A DNA stretch of 20,087 nt from Basidiobolus ranarum (lineage: Eukaryota > Basidiobolomycota > Basidiobolomycetes > Basidiobolales), in contig JASJQH010000234.1 of NCBI GenBank assembly GCA_040143965.1, forward strand, positions 1 to 20,087, read 5' to 3'. This document shows positions 8,109 to 18,584 of the stretch, one piece after another. How positions within the stretch are numbered: position 1 is the first letter of the stretch; every line of letters starts with the position of its first letter. The position numbers and the translations under genes are program-made. The notes beneath the pieces are model-generated. The model saw only the letters and a list, made by a program, of their open reading frames with translations. It was not told the origin of the DNA and did not search any database.

Positions 8109-8786
8109 ATCTGAAGGGGAATAATTACAGAATAAAGATTTAATCTAAAAGACAGGTAACCGAGACTAGCACAGAGAGAAACACAAATAATCAAGATCTG
8201 GAAAAACTGGCATTCCTGGATTTTATAGAAATTGATTAGTCAGATTAAGTGTGCTAACCCAAACCTATCAGTCATCTACAATCTACCAAGCCCCAGTACT
8301 CATCAGAAAACATCCACCTATCAATTCAATGCATAATCACTCAACCCCCAAGGAGCATACACAATATCACAGAATCAAGGCAATTCTCCGAAATTCATTT
8401 TAATCTTCTATATCCTATACCCTGCCAATGATGTCCTCTCTGGGCACCATGGAATCCGCATTTGTGACTGTAGTTTAATAGACCTATATGAAGATGATAA
8501 GCAGATGATGCAAAGTTACCCTTTCCAATCAAATTCACTGAGCCCGGTTGAGTCATCTTTACAACGCCAAACTTTGTTTCTTACTGATGTGAATCTAGTT
8601 CCATTTTTGGAATGGATTATATTATATTTACACCGTGGTAATTGTCACTCATGCCTGACATTACTTAATGCTCTCATTTTCTAATTAAATAGTTGTTTTA
8701 TTTACACCTTCTATTTAAATACAAAAATGGGGGTGGCTGTGAGATTTCTCGAGAATTGTCGTGACCAGAGGAAGAATTACTTCTAA
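8109..8786. other. Intergenic: phosphatase 5' side to permease 3' side
   Basis: About 680 bp between the phosphatase start and the permease stop, both on the minus strand. It should hold the phosphatase promoter and permease 3' UTR. Only a TATA-like box at 8220-8227 was noted; there is no supported gene or repeat. Confidence 0.5.
8220..8227 (-). promoter_or_regulatory. TATA-like box of the alkaline phosphatase gene
   Basis: Minus-strand TATAAAAT, 112 bp upstream of the ATG at 8108. Inferred from motif and position. Confidence 0.4.
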
Positions 8787-10487
8787 TCATAATATATTCC
8801 GGAAGGCAGGGTTCCCTGAAACCTCTTTAATTAGAACACCCTGTTGTTCAGCAAGGTCGAATCGTTTGTTCTCCTGCTTCATGCTGATCTTCATAGCGAA
8901 CGATAACAGAATAGCCATTGCTAAAAAGCAAACGTTGACTAGATTACTACGTAGGTACTGAGGTGCTTCATCAGCTGTATAAAACTGACTCGCGATCATT
9001 CCTGAGGGGAGTTTTGTCGTTAATATGTTTGTTTCTAACAGCTATAATGAAATGTGAGCAAACAAACCTCCACAATTCCCAAATGCAATCACCATAGCGG
9101 AAGTGGTTGCTGCCTTTGTAGCTCCAATAACATTGTTTGTGACCCAAGATAGTAATACAGGTACACACGAAAAAACTCCCATGGCTGCTACGCACGCCGC
9201 AGCATATCGTGCTTTGAGCTCTGACATGGTGGACATCAGTACTAGCCCAACTATTCCTACTCCAGCTTGAATTATCAAATGGTAACCACGCTCTTTAGTA
9301 CGGTCCGAATGGTACGACGTGGCCAGGGTAAATAAAAAGGCCAAGAAGTAGGGTGGGCAGGTGAACAGTTGTGCTGTTAAACTCGAGAAACCTAGACCTC
9401 GTACGATCGTTGGTAAAAATAAAGAAATAGAGTACACGGGCGTGTTGATACCGATATACATGAACATGTACATCCAAGTTTTGTAACTTCTAATGGCATT
9501 AATGAATTGTGCTTTGTCAAACTTCGATTCTGATACATTAGTAAAGTCCTGGCTCAATCGAGTTTCGGCTAATTCTCTTTCGGTTTCTGTTAACCATTTT
9601 GCTTGATGTGGATAGTTGGGCAAATAAAACCTAAGTAAATGTATATAAATTAGGAATAGCGTCGATTACTCTGTTCTGCGATTTTCTTACCAAGTGATGA
9701 TTCCAACCAGAATAGTCGCCAAACCTTCAATGATAAAAATCCATTGCCACCCTTTTAGTCTACTCACTCCATTCATACGGCTCATAAAATACGCCAGAAC
9801 TCCCCCAAAAGCCCCAGCTAAAGAAGCGGATGAAAAGAACAAGGCAAATCTTGTGCACTGTTCTCTTCTTGTGTACCAAAAAGTGAGATAGAAAATGATT
9901 CCTGGGAAGAGACTTGAATTGAAGGGTTAGATCACTTGGCAGGCTTTAAAGGGAGTTCCACCAGCTCTTACCCCGCCTCAGCAACACCCAAGAAGAATCG
10001 AGCGGATAAAAGCCCAGCAAAATTGGTGACAGTAGCGGTAACCATAGTCACTGCACCCCAGCTCACCATGATTCTAGCGATCCAACGCGATGGAGAGAAT
10101 CTCTTGATAACCAGATTCGAGGGGATGTCAAATGCGATAAACCCTGCAGAAACAATGGTTAGCAAGTTCAGATAGCAACGCCACAAGACAGACTACAAAC
10201 CAATGAAAAACACCGCAAGAACCCAAGCGTACTGTGAAGACGTCAGATTCAAATCATCCTCAATATGAATCAACCGTGCGTTTCCTAGGAAATTTGAGTT
10301 AAATCGGAATGGTTATGGAGGGCAGAGGTGGCTTACCTATATTAACTCGATCCAGGAATGAAAAGAAGTAGAGAAGACTCAGAAAGGGCATGAGTCGAAG
10401 GTCTAATTTCCATTTAAGAGCCAGTGTTCTCTGTTTCAATTCTGCCTCTGGATTAGGCGAGGAGGTGCTATCTTCATTCGAGGACAT
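8787..10487 (-). CDS. MFS permease, allantoate/nicotinate (ACS) family
   Basis: Six exons (10337-10487, 10201-10284, 9972-10143, 9691-9912, 9068-9630, 8787-9001) with introns of 52, 57, 59, 60 and 66 bp assemble to 468 residues in frame. The order of motifs is that of the anion:cation symporter family (Dal5, Tna1, Seo1, Vht1): PFLSLLYFFSFLDRVNIGNA at TM1, FDIPSNLVIKRFSPSRWIAR after TM2, SARFFLGVAEAGLFPGIIFY across the exon 3/4 joint, LTFWYTRREQ, GWQWIFIIEG and FYLPNYPHQAKWLTETERE at the start of the central loop. The C-terminal half includes GINTPVYSISLFLPTIVRGL, SYHSDRTKERG, and FGNCGGMIASQFYTADEAPQ across the exon 5/6 joint. Twelve membrane segments are expected, with cytosolic ends. It likely imports a small organic anion or vitamin by proton symport; the substrate cannot be read from the sequence. 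It shares a 430-bp divergent upstream region with the aminopeptidase. Confidence 0.9.
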
Positions 10488-10917
10488 TTTCGAAATAGCG
10501 TTTGAGAAGACATTCGGAGAAACCTCACTATTTATTTAAAAGCAGTCACTCCATCGAGTACTTCATGTATGCACCCCTCATACGGCTAAGTTAAAGTGTA
10601 TGTGAGCCCTGATCGGTAAATAATTCTTTGGTCAAATCAAAGATATCTAGTCGAATGTGGTGCCTATGACTACAGCACTCTCAGTGTAGATGAAATATCA
10701 AAGTACTTGCTTTCATCCTGATAATGTCCATAGCCAACCATCTGTTCAAAATTACTCGTTGATTCTATATTTGTTATCTTATGCTAAACTAGTAAGCATC
10801 CCCATCCAACTGAGGATGATAAGCAGATCAAATTTCTATCGATGCTGCATATGGGGGGAGTCGGTCCAGTCTTTTACGAAAGAAATATTCCATTTTTTCG
10901 TAACTCTACCAATAATA
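10488..10917. other. Divergent promoter region, permease / aminopeptidase
   Basis: 430 bp between two start codons facing away from each other, so it serves as promoter for both. A TTTAAATA stretch (minus strand, near 10535) is a weak TATA candidate for the permease. The aminopeptidase frame stays open upstream to 10690, but that extension has no presequence or M17 character and is judged non-coding. Confidence 0.5.
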
Positions 10918-12725
10918 ATGTCCTTTCTTCGGATATCTAAGAACGCTACAGCTCTCTCAAAACTTTCCAAGAGCCATTTCTCTACTAGCTTAAGAATGTC
11001 TCAACAACCAGAGGGTCTTATCTTAGGTGTCTACAAGGACCTCAATCTTACTAATTCCGTCAAGGCTCTTGACGAGAAGGTACAGATCCAACTTACTGAG
11101 CAATTGAAGAATTCCGGCGCTACCGGAAAGCTTGGTGAATTGAGAGTATTGTATGGTCTTGAGAATTTGCCCAAACAAGTAGCTGTTGTTGGTTTGGGTA
11201 AGGATGCCGAAGTTTCCGTAGCAGAGAACATGGAGAAAGCTCGTAAAGCTGTATATATGCCTTTACTATATTAAGAGCCTAATTGAGAAGTTATTAAACC
11301 CTTTTTCGTACACAGGCTGCTATTGGAGCTAGAGCACTTCGTGAACAAGGCGTCAAGACTATTGCGATCGACGCCATGAGTAGTCTCCAAGGTTTGTTTC
11401 CTACTTTTTAAAAATATACGCTTAACCTTTGGTACTAATATTTTTCATCGATCCAGGTGCTGCCGAAGGTTCTAAACTCGGTCTGTACAGCTTTAATGGC
11501 TTGAAGGCTCCCTCCTCCCGTAAACCCTTGGTGGAAGTAACTCCTTTTGAACAATCAGAACAAGAATCTTCTGCATGGAAGAGCGGACTTATTTTTTCAG
11601 AAGCTCAAAACTTTGCTCGTATATTGGCTGAGACTCCTGCTAACCATATGACTCCTCGTTTGTTTGCTGATCAAGTCGCTAGCAAGTTATCTCCTTTGGA
11701 GAACGTGGAAGTTATTGTCAGAGATAGTGACTGGGCCGAAGAGATGAACATGGGAGCTTTCTTATCTGTTACTCGTGGTAGTGCTGCTCCCGCTAGATTT
11801 GTAGAGATTCACTACAAGGGCGGAAAAGAGAATGAAAAGCCTTTGGCACTTGTTGGTAAAGGTGTAACCTTCGATAGTGGAGGTATCTCCATTAAGCCCT
11901 CCGCTAATATGCATCTTATGAAGGGTGACATGGGTGGTGCCGCTGCTGTCGCTGGTACCATGTTCGGTATTGCCAGTCTCCAGCTACCTGTAAATGTTAT
12001 TGCCTGTATTCCCCTTTGTGAGAACATGCCTTCAGGTACAGCCACCAAGCCCGGTGATGTTATTACTGCGATGAACGGCAAAACTATTGAGGTATTAGTT
12101 GAATTCACTCCATTCGCGCCTTTTAATATACTCACAATTTTAATCTTTGTAGGTTCTCAATACTGATGCTGAAGGTAGACTCATTTTGGCAGATGCCATT
12201 TATTACGCTAGTTCCACCTTCAAGCCTCACACTTTGATTGATGTTGCAACTTTGACCGGAGCCATGGTTATCGCTTTGGGCTCTGTTTTCTCTGGTGTTT
12301 TCACCAATTCCGACTCTCTTTGGAAGCAACTTGACAATGCTGGCCAAAACACCAGTGACGCTTTTTGGAGAATGCCACTCCACTCCGATTACTTGAAACT
12401 TATCAATGACTCTCCCGTTGCTGATTTGATGAATGTTGGTTCTCGCGCTGGAGGCTCATGCACCGCCGCCATCTTTTTACAGGAATTCGTTGCTGGTTTA
12501 GATGATGAAGACATTGACGAATCGGAAAAAATTCGTTTTGCCCATATTGATATCGCTGGTACCATGGATAGTGGTAGTACCAATGGATACACTATCAAGG
12601 GAATGACTGGTATGTATACATTACTAATTGACATCAGTGCTTGCCAAACTAACAAAATACTTTCTTTCAATCATATAGGTCGCCCCACTCGCTCCTTGAT
12701 TGAATTTGCTAGAACCTTCCAATAA
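10918..12725 (+). CDS. LAP3: Leucine aminopeptidase, M17 family
   Basis: Five exons (10918-11250, 11316-11391, 11457-12091, 12153-12609, 12679-12725; introns 65, 65, 61, 69 bp) give 515 residues, close to mammalian LAP3 (519). It removes N-terminal residues from peptides using two metal ions and forms hexamers in this family. Residues 1-26 (MSFLRISKNATALSKLSKSH..) look like a mitochondrial presequence; Met27 (codon at 10996) begins MSQQPEGLILGVY, a natural cytosolic start. The catalytic domain shows NFARILAETPANHMTP, GKGVTFDSGG with Lys271 and Asp276, KGDMGGAAA with Asp294, and NTDAEGRL with Asp353, Glu355 and Arg357, the last motif spanning the exon 3/4 joint. All ligands are intact. Introns carry branch-like TACTAAT. 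The stop is 184 bp from the convergent PPR gene. Budding yeast lacks an M17 enzyme while fission yeast has one. Confidence 0.95.
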
Positions 12726-12752
12726 GTTGGATCCAATTTTTTTTCAAATAAA

Positions 12753-12798
12753 CCATAGCATTGTAGTATGACACATGAGCCATAACGTTGTAGTATGA
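12753..12798. repeat. Duplicated 19-bp motif in the aminopeptidase 3' flank
   Basis: CCATAGCATTGTAGTATGA at 12753 recurs at 12780 with two changes, 27 bp apart, in the presumed 3' UTR of the aminopeptidase. Both copies contain TTGTAGTATGA. Role unknown. Confidence 0.8.
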
Positions 12799-12909
12799 TT
12801 TTAGTATTTATTGCTAGCTGAATAGTTCCAGGTATTGAAGTGAAGAAAAGACTGATTAGTGTATGCGAAAAACAAATTATGTTACAGCAGAAACGAGGTT
12901 GACGGGAAG

Positions 12910-14976
12910 TTAATGGTATTGCTTAATTAGAGCTGCCCAAACATGTGGATGTTGCCTCATGATAAAATTAATGGCATGTACTACTTCTTGAGGGGAACCG
13001 TGATTTTTCAACTGTGTAATCAAGGTCTGACAAATCTTGACATCGGGGGCAACTCCATGTTCAGCCATCTCCTTAAAGAATACATTTTTCGCCTTGTCAC
13101 TGTCTCCTATTCTAAACCAGGCCTCCATGAGAGAAGCAAAATGGTTACTATTTAACGGGTAACGACGTTTAACATAATCCCAGAAACTCGTTAAGAAATC
13201 GACATCAGATGCGAAACCACCAGAATCGAGGACCGAAGAGATATATGAAAGTTGTGCTTCTTTAGAGTAACCTTGTAATTGAATATGATTCCAAAGTTTC
13301 AATACGTCGTCGTGTCGTCTTAAGTAATTATAACATTTGAAGACAAGGGCGTAGATGTTACTATCTGGCTCTAAATTCCATTTCTTCAGCTGTTCGTAGT
13401 ACTTCAGGGTTTGGTTGTAATTTTTCGAGCGAGAATGAAGTTCCATTAGTATTCGAATACTGTGAACGTTTGGTGGCACTCCGTTTTCAATCATCTCAAG
13501 GTAGAGCGAGTCGGCTAAGGTGGTCTTCTTTTGGCTACGACAAGCTCTGAGCAAACTGTAGTATATACTGGAATCAGGTTTGATTTGATAGCTTTGCATA
13601 TCTTGGTACAAGTTCATGAGTGTATCAAAGGGTAGTTTGGTGTAGCCTTTACCAATCATAAGGTTGAACGTCTTGATGTTAGGTTGAATTTTGAATTGCT
13701 TCATTTGATTGTACAGCGATTGAGCTTGAGTAGCATCCTCTTCGATAGATCCGCGTATCAGGTTGTTGAGCAATACAACATCAGGTGTACATCCCTTGTT
13801 TACGCTATCGTTATACAATTCAACTGCCTTTCCCAACTGATTTTCATTGATATAAATGCTAGAGAGGATTTGGAGAGTAACGGCGTTGGGCTCTATGTTT
13901 CGTTCTACCATCTCTTGATACATTTCCTTGGCCTCGTCCAAGCTGCTATGCTTCGCAGTAGCGTCAATCATTGCGGAGTATATGACAACGTTAGGCTCAA
14001 CTTCATTGTCCAGCATGCTTTGAAGAATCTCCCTCATCTTTTGTATGTTGCCCTTCTTTGAATATAGAGAGATCAGCGAAGAATATGTAACTACATCTGG
14101 AATGACCTGATGCTGGAGCATTTGCTCATAAATCTTTACTGCTTTAGATATCTCTTGTTTTTTGGTGTATAAATTAATTAGTGCGGTGAAGATACTAGCA
14201 TCAGGTGTGATATCCTTTTCAACCATTTCATTATATAATTTTAAAGCGTGGTCGTATTTCTTTGTTTTGATATAAGCGGAGATCAATATCGAATATGTGT
14301 ACAAATCCCACTCGACAGAAGCCTCAGTCAAGTCAGCCATAACTCTGGAAAAAATATCAAGGTTACCGTGAACCTTAGAGGAGTGTAAAAGAATATTGTA
14401 CGTAAAGATGCTAGGTTCAACTGATTCTTCTAGCATTCGTTCATATAAAGCAAAAGCTCTTTTACTATCAGTCTTTCCAACTAATTCGATATAATTATTG
14501 TAAATAAATCGATTCAACGTCCAATTTCTCCGTTTTAACGCACAAATGACCTTTTCACACTCTTGAAGCATGCCAAGTTTGTTGAAAGCTCTAATCAGTC
14601 TACCATATTCCCAAATGCCATCCAGTTGAAAATTCGACTTGTCCAATTCCTCATAAAAGGCTCCCATTTTCTCTTTCCAAAATGGAGTAGGTTTCGATTG
14701 ATTAAGAAGGGTTATAAGGTTCCCAGCTGCTTGTAAAGATTCTTGTTTGTTCTTTGAGGTGGTAAATAAGGTGAACTCTTCCGACCATTCTGAAGCTAAA
14801 GTGGTACTTTCGACTTTACTAACGAATTCTTGTTGTTGTGCTATGGAAGAAATATAGCGAACACGAAACGGACTCACTTGGTTATGAGAAAAAATGCACC
14901 GTCTCGAAAGTAAAAGGTTGTTACAGGGTGTCCGTGAATAAGTACCTCGAAGTCGTAGTATTTTTAAAAAAACCAT
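12910..14976 (-). CDS. Pentatricopeptide repeat (PPR) protein, probably mitochondrial
   Basis: A single-exon protein of 688 residues. The first 50 residues are rich in Arg, Ser and Leu (MVFLKILRLRGTYSRTP, RRCIFSH, RVRYISS) and look like a mitochondrial presequence. From about residue 120 to 680 there are roughly 16 consecutive P-type PPR units of 34-36 residues, starting near 120, 156, 190, 225, 260, 295, 330, 365, 400, 434, 469, 504, 539, 574, 610 and 646. Units 4-10 are close to the consensus (YSSLISLYSKKG, AKEMYQEMVE, endings such as ITPD, VEPN, IKPD). Such proteins bind organellar RNA in a base-specific way and aid its processing, stability or translation. No added catalytic domain is seen. 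The RNA target is unknown. No intron is needed, unlike most neighbours. It is convergent with the aminopeptidase and lies downstream of SNRNP27 on the same strand. Confidence 0.92.
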   Translation of the reverse strand: MVFLKILRLRGTYSRTPCNNLLLSRRCIFSHNQVSPFRVRYISSIAQQQEFVSKVESTTLASEWSEEFTLFTTSKNKQESLQAAGNLITLLNQSKPTPFWKEKMGAFYEELDKSNFQLDGIWEYGRLIRAFNKLGMLQECEKVICALKRRNWTLNRFIYNNYIELVGKTDSKRAFALYERMLEESVEPSIFTYNILLHSSKVHGNLDIFSRVMADLTEASVEWDLYTYSILISAYIKTKKYDHALKLYNEMVEKDITPDASIFTALINLYTKKQEISKAVKIYEQMLQHQVIPDVVTYSSLISLYSKKGNIQKMREILQSMLDNEVEPNVVIYSAMIDATAKHSSLDEAKEMYQEMVERNIEPNAVTLQILSSIYINENQLGKAVELYNDSVNKGCTPDVVLLNNLIRGSIEEDATQAQSLYNQMKQFKIQPNIKTFNLMIGKGYTKLPFDTLMNLYQDMQSYQIKPDSSIYYSLLRACRSQKKTTLADSLYLEMIENGVPPNVHSIRILMELHSRSKNYNQTLKYYEQLKKWNLEPDSNIYALVFKCYNYLRRHDDVLKLWNHIQLQGYSKEAQLSYISSVLDSGGFASDVDFLTSFWDYVKRRYPLNSNHFASLMEAWFRIGDSDKAKNVFFKEMAEHGVAPDVKICQTLITQLKNHGSPQEVVHAINFIMRQHPHVWAALIKQYH

Positions 14977-15300
14977 GGTCCACTAGAGTATTTAAAAAAA
15001 GAACACTACAAACATTGGATAGTTATGTTATCTAACTGTAGACTACTTGGAGTAAAAAATTCTACCAAGCAATGATTTATTGCGTCTGTAGATTATTAAG
15101 ATAACCATGGATGGTAAATTGATTAACTATTCGATAATATAATCAAACTTCAAAGTGAAAATGGAACTTTATATAGTATTATATATATATGGCCTGGAAT
15201 CAAGTTGGTCAAGAACAACAAATTACTTCACAACAGAGGATACAAAGTTGAACCCAAACATTGCTAATAAAGAATATAACATAGGACATGATGAGATAGG
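14977..15300. other. Intergenic: PPR promoter / SNRNP27 3' flank
   Basis: 324 bp between the PPR start and the SNRNP27 stop, both on the minus strand. It is AT-rich with A/T runs, including an ATATATATAT stretch near 15180. No further gene is supported. Confidence 0.5.
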
Positions 15301-16159
15301 TCAAGCAATTTTATCCAATGGTCGATTAAATCCACCTCTTCTGTTCATGTACTGACGATATTGTCGCTGCTTTTTTATATCTGCAGCACCAGTATCGTTA
15401 CCGGCGACATGTTTCCCCTACAGCTAAGAGTTAGTAAAGTAAAAATAAAATTATTTCCTGCTTTGGTACGCACCTTGGTACTAGTAAAACCACCGATACC
15501 CATAAGCGCCATCATCTTTTGCTCATCATCCATCTCTACTTCAGTTGAGGCCTCTATAAATCCATGTTAGTGCTGCTAATAAAAAGGTGAACTATTCTTG
15601 CAATTTACCTGGTTCTGGAGATTTGACGCTAGTAACAGATAAAATTATAGAAGATAAAAAGTGAACAAATATTGGTTAAAATTTTGCTTAGTGATATGAC
15701 TGTACCTTGGTGCTTTGGGCTTGGTTTCCCGTGAGTCTGAGAAAACAAAAAAATTTCTCTGTAAGTTGATTTGTTTACCAAGTAAATACAAAAGTTCAAA
15801 AGGAAAATACCTCTATGTTCATTTGAGCGGGTTTTACTCTCATGTTTTCTACGTTCAGGGGATCTATGTCTTCTGCTTGGGGATCTTGAGACTCGTCTTC
15901 TCCTATCTGAAGAACGTGATCTACGTCTTCTTTCGCGAGAGCGTGATCTATATCGTCGAGGGGAACGAGATCTATATCTCTTATTAGGGGAGCGAGATCT
16001 ACCACGTCTATCGGGAGATCGAGAACCTCTTCGACGTATAGGTGATCTAGATCTATACCTATCCTCTTCAGGATGGTCTCTATCGCGATATTCACCTGAA
16101 CTTCTTGTACGATTAGAACGGTAATCTACTGATGGACTACGACTTCGACTACGCCCCAT
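15301..16159 (-). CDS. SNRNP27: U4/U6.U5 tri-snRNP 27 kDa protein (SNRNP27)
   Basis: Five exons (15811-16159, 15706-15736, 15609-15628, 15474-15553, 15301-15417; introns 74, 77, 55, 56 bp) assemble to 198 residues. Exons 2 and 3 are only 31 and 20 nt, yet all phases agree. The protein belongs to the spliceosomal tri-snRNP and acts in the nucleus. Exon 1 encodes an RS domain ([13 protein letters not shown].., many RSRSP units, about residues 1-115). The conserved C-terminal domain reads [20 protein letters not shown], crossing the exon 4/5 joint, then [20 protein letters not shown] and DKIA at the end, matching human SNRNP27 almost residue for residue. Human SNRNP27 is 155 residues; the difference lies in the RS part and linker. 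It shares a divergent upstream region with HEM14. Confidence 0.93.
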
Positions 16160-16946
16160 TGTGTGTAAAGTAAATGAGTATTCTTTCCCTCAAATTTGAT
16201 AAATTAGGTTATTACATAATTGGCACGTGAGCTAGGAAAAGTTGGAAAAATAGGATATCAGATATGAGTTTTCATATGGGGTAAATACCCATATTTACCT
16301 TAAATGGTGACACCGCAAAAATACGGCTACTTACAGAGAGGGGAGAGAGGAAAATCATCATGCTTAGTCCTAGGCTCTGTAGGAGGTGGTCGATTAATTA
16401 AGCATCATTTGAGTCATATGCGGTGTGTTTCGATTTGTTTCGGATGCTCTGAACAACACATAAGAGTTGCACATATGTAACATGAGCATACAAGCTTCAA
16501 CGACTCAACGTAGTACTACTGTTCAAAAAGAGAGCCCCACATTTGAGCATGGTTATGTCTAATTAACAGTTCAGGTTACGGAGCCACCGGAGAATTATGT
16601 TAACAGTAGATGGAGCTTGATTCTAACTGATCTGTGGATGAGTAAGTCTAGTGTTTCGAGAAGTACAGAATTGGTACAGAATTTTAAGTGGTCCAGACAT
16701 TCTTTTCTGATTAGTCCAGGTTTCCGAGCACACTTGAATACAAATTTTTGGTGACATGTTATACGTTCATCGTGCCATAAAGGAATTTCTTAGTATAACC
16801 GATATGCCCTGAAGCTTCAGGACCGAAAGCCCTGCGGTCTAGCTCCGAACTTTGGTGGCTACGTATCATTTTACCTATAAAAGTTATCACTGACTTGAAC
16901 CCCGACCTTTACGTCCTGCTCGACTTTTAGCTTCTCCTCTTGTATT
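16160..16946. other. Divergent promoter region, SNRNP27 / HEM14
   Basis: 787 bp between two divergent start codons. It contains an E-box CACGTG at 16224-16229 near the SNRNP27 side and a TATA box at 16876-16882 near HEM14. A small inverted repeat (GACCG..CGGTC, about 16821-16839) was noted. No further gene or RNA was recognised. Confidence 0.5.
16876..16882 (+). promoter_or_regulatory. TATA box of HEM14 (putative)
   Basis: TATAAAA lies 71 bp before the HEM14 ATG and is followed by a pyrimidine-rich leader (CTTCTCCTCTTG), a usual arrangement for fungal core promoters. Confidence 0.5.
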
Positions 16947-18553
16947 ATGAAGCAAATCACAGTTCTCGGCGGAGGTATATCCGGACTTTCTACTGCTTGG
17001 TATTTAGCCAAAGCTCTTCCAGCAACCACTCGTATTGTACTCCTAGAACGTTCAAAGCATCTTGGTGGCTGGTTAAATTCTAAAAGAACTCACAACGATA
17101 CTTTGTTTGAAACGGGACCACGTAGTCTCCGACCCAAAGGTTACGCCGGACTCTTAACACTAAACCTAGTAAGTTTCTCGTGCTATTTCTTCAACCTAAG
17201 TGTTTAATATTAACCGAAGTAAAAAAACAAAAAGGTAAATGAACTGGGTATTTCTGACCAATTACTCGTTGCCAGTAAATCTTCCCCTGCTTCAAAGCAT
17301 CGGTTAATTTACCGTGGTGGTCAACTCAACTTACTACCTCATGACCTAGGGACTCTATTATTCAAGCAACCAAAGATTCTTCAAGGGGCTACACTTGCTT
17401 TTATGAAGGAACCCTTCGTTAAAGCTCGTAGAGACGAGGAAGATGAATCTATTCACGATTTCATCGCTCGTAGAGTAAGTCCAGAATTCGCTGAGGATAT
17501 TGTGGGTGCGGTGGTTCATGGAATTTACGCAGGAAGTGCGAAGAAATTAAGTTTAAAAGCCGTGATGCCATTCTTATTTGAGGCCGAAAGAAAGTATGGA
17601 TCTATCATTTTAGGTGGATTGTTAAATCAAAAGACCGACCCTAGGGTTCAAGAATTTCAACTGAAGTTACAAAAAGAGGCTCCTTACATTTGGGAGAAGA
17701 TTCAAAATGCTTCGGTGTTTTCATTCAAGGAAGGTATTCAAGCAATATCTGATGGCATTGTAGAGAACTTGAAGCGCTATCCCAATGTAACCCTGAAGAC
17801 AGAGGTGGAATGTGACAGGTTGGAGTTTGGAGAAGATGCCAAGGTACACATTTACTCTGCTTACTCATTGTAACTCCTTATATTAACTAGTAGTGTTAGG
17901 TGATCCTCAAAAACGGAGAGACGTACTCAAGTGATCATATTGTGAGTGCCATTCCATCCGTCAAGCTGTCTTCATTACTGCCTAAATCCATTCCTACTCT
18001 GAACAAAACTGTTGGCACCGACATTGGCGTGGTGAACTTGTCGTTCTCTGGTAAGGATGTCCTGCCAATTCAAGGCTTTGGATACTTGGTCCCTCCCATT
18101 GAGAAGGAACCTGTTCTTGGGGTTGTGTTCGACTCCTCCAATTTACCTGAGCAAGACCGTGGTAAAGACATCACTAGAATCACTGCTATGATGGGAGGTC
18201 ACAGATTCCGGGAATTATTCGGAGAACCAGAGACTGCCAGTAAAGAACAGATACTTGAAATGGCCAAATCCACTATTTCTAGACAGTTAGGAATCCAGAA
18301 AGAACCTATTGAGACTCAAGTTTCGGTTCTCCCTGAATGTATTCCTCAGTACTTGGTTGGTCATCAAGAGAGACTTGTCAAAACCAATTCTGACTTGAAG
18401 GAGCTCTATCCAGATCAACTTAGTGTGACAGGTGCCTCTTACTTGGGAGTTTCTGTCAATGACTGTGTTGCCTCTTCCTACGAACTTGTTAATTCACTTG
18501 TTGCTTCCAAATTTAAGGGTATCACTGGCTTAGAGAAAACCAGTAGATACTAA
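16947..18553 (+). CDS. HEM14: Protoporphyrinogen oxidase (heme biosynthesis)
   Basis: Three exons (16947-17168, 17235-17843, 17900-18553), all joined in phase 0 across introns of 66 and 56 bp, give 494 residues (human PPOX 477, yeast Hem14 539). The enzyme oxidises protoporphyrinogen IX to protoporphyrin IX at the outer face of the mitochondrial inner membrane, using FAD and oxygen. The N-terminus carries the dinucleotide-binding fold VLGGGISGLSTAWYL (6-20) with the acidic strand end VLLERSKHLGGW (31-42), and FETGPRSLRP (54-63) is the PPOX signature. VHGIYAGSAKKLSLKAVMP lies in the middle, and PQYLVGHQERL (about 426-436) and TGASYLGVSVNDCVASSY near the C-terminus close the FAD site. No cleavable presequence is evident, as in other PPOX enzymes. 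The tandem repeat and copia remains begin directly after its 3' flank. Confidence 0.95.
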
Positions 18554-18584
18554 TCAAGTATTTTGTTTATATTTAGTTCTCATT

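Noticed and set aside
10690-10917. 76-residue N-terminal extension of the aminopeptidase
   Set aside because: The frame is open by chance; the residues are unlike the M17 family, and the ATG at 10918 gives a proper presequence.
13684-14061. Plus-strand 125-residue open frame
   Set aside because: It is antisense to the PPR coding region with no recognisable domain.
15796-16095. Minus-strand open frame rich in Asp, Ile and Leu in another frame of the RS domain
   Set aside because: Repetitive RS codons produce long open alternative frames; only the RS frame splices to the conserved SNRNP27 C-terminus.
16816-16910. Possible tRNA-like sequence upstream of HEM14
   Set aside because: It has a TTGAACCCC stretch and a small inverted repeat, but no A box at the right distance, no cloverleaf and no anticodon stem could be drawn.
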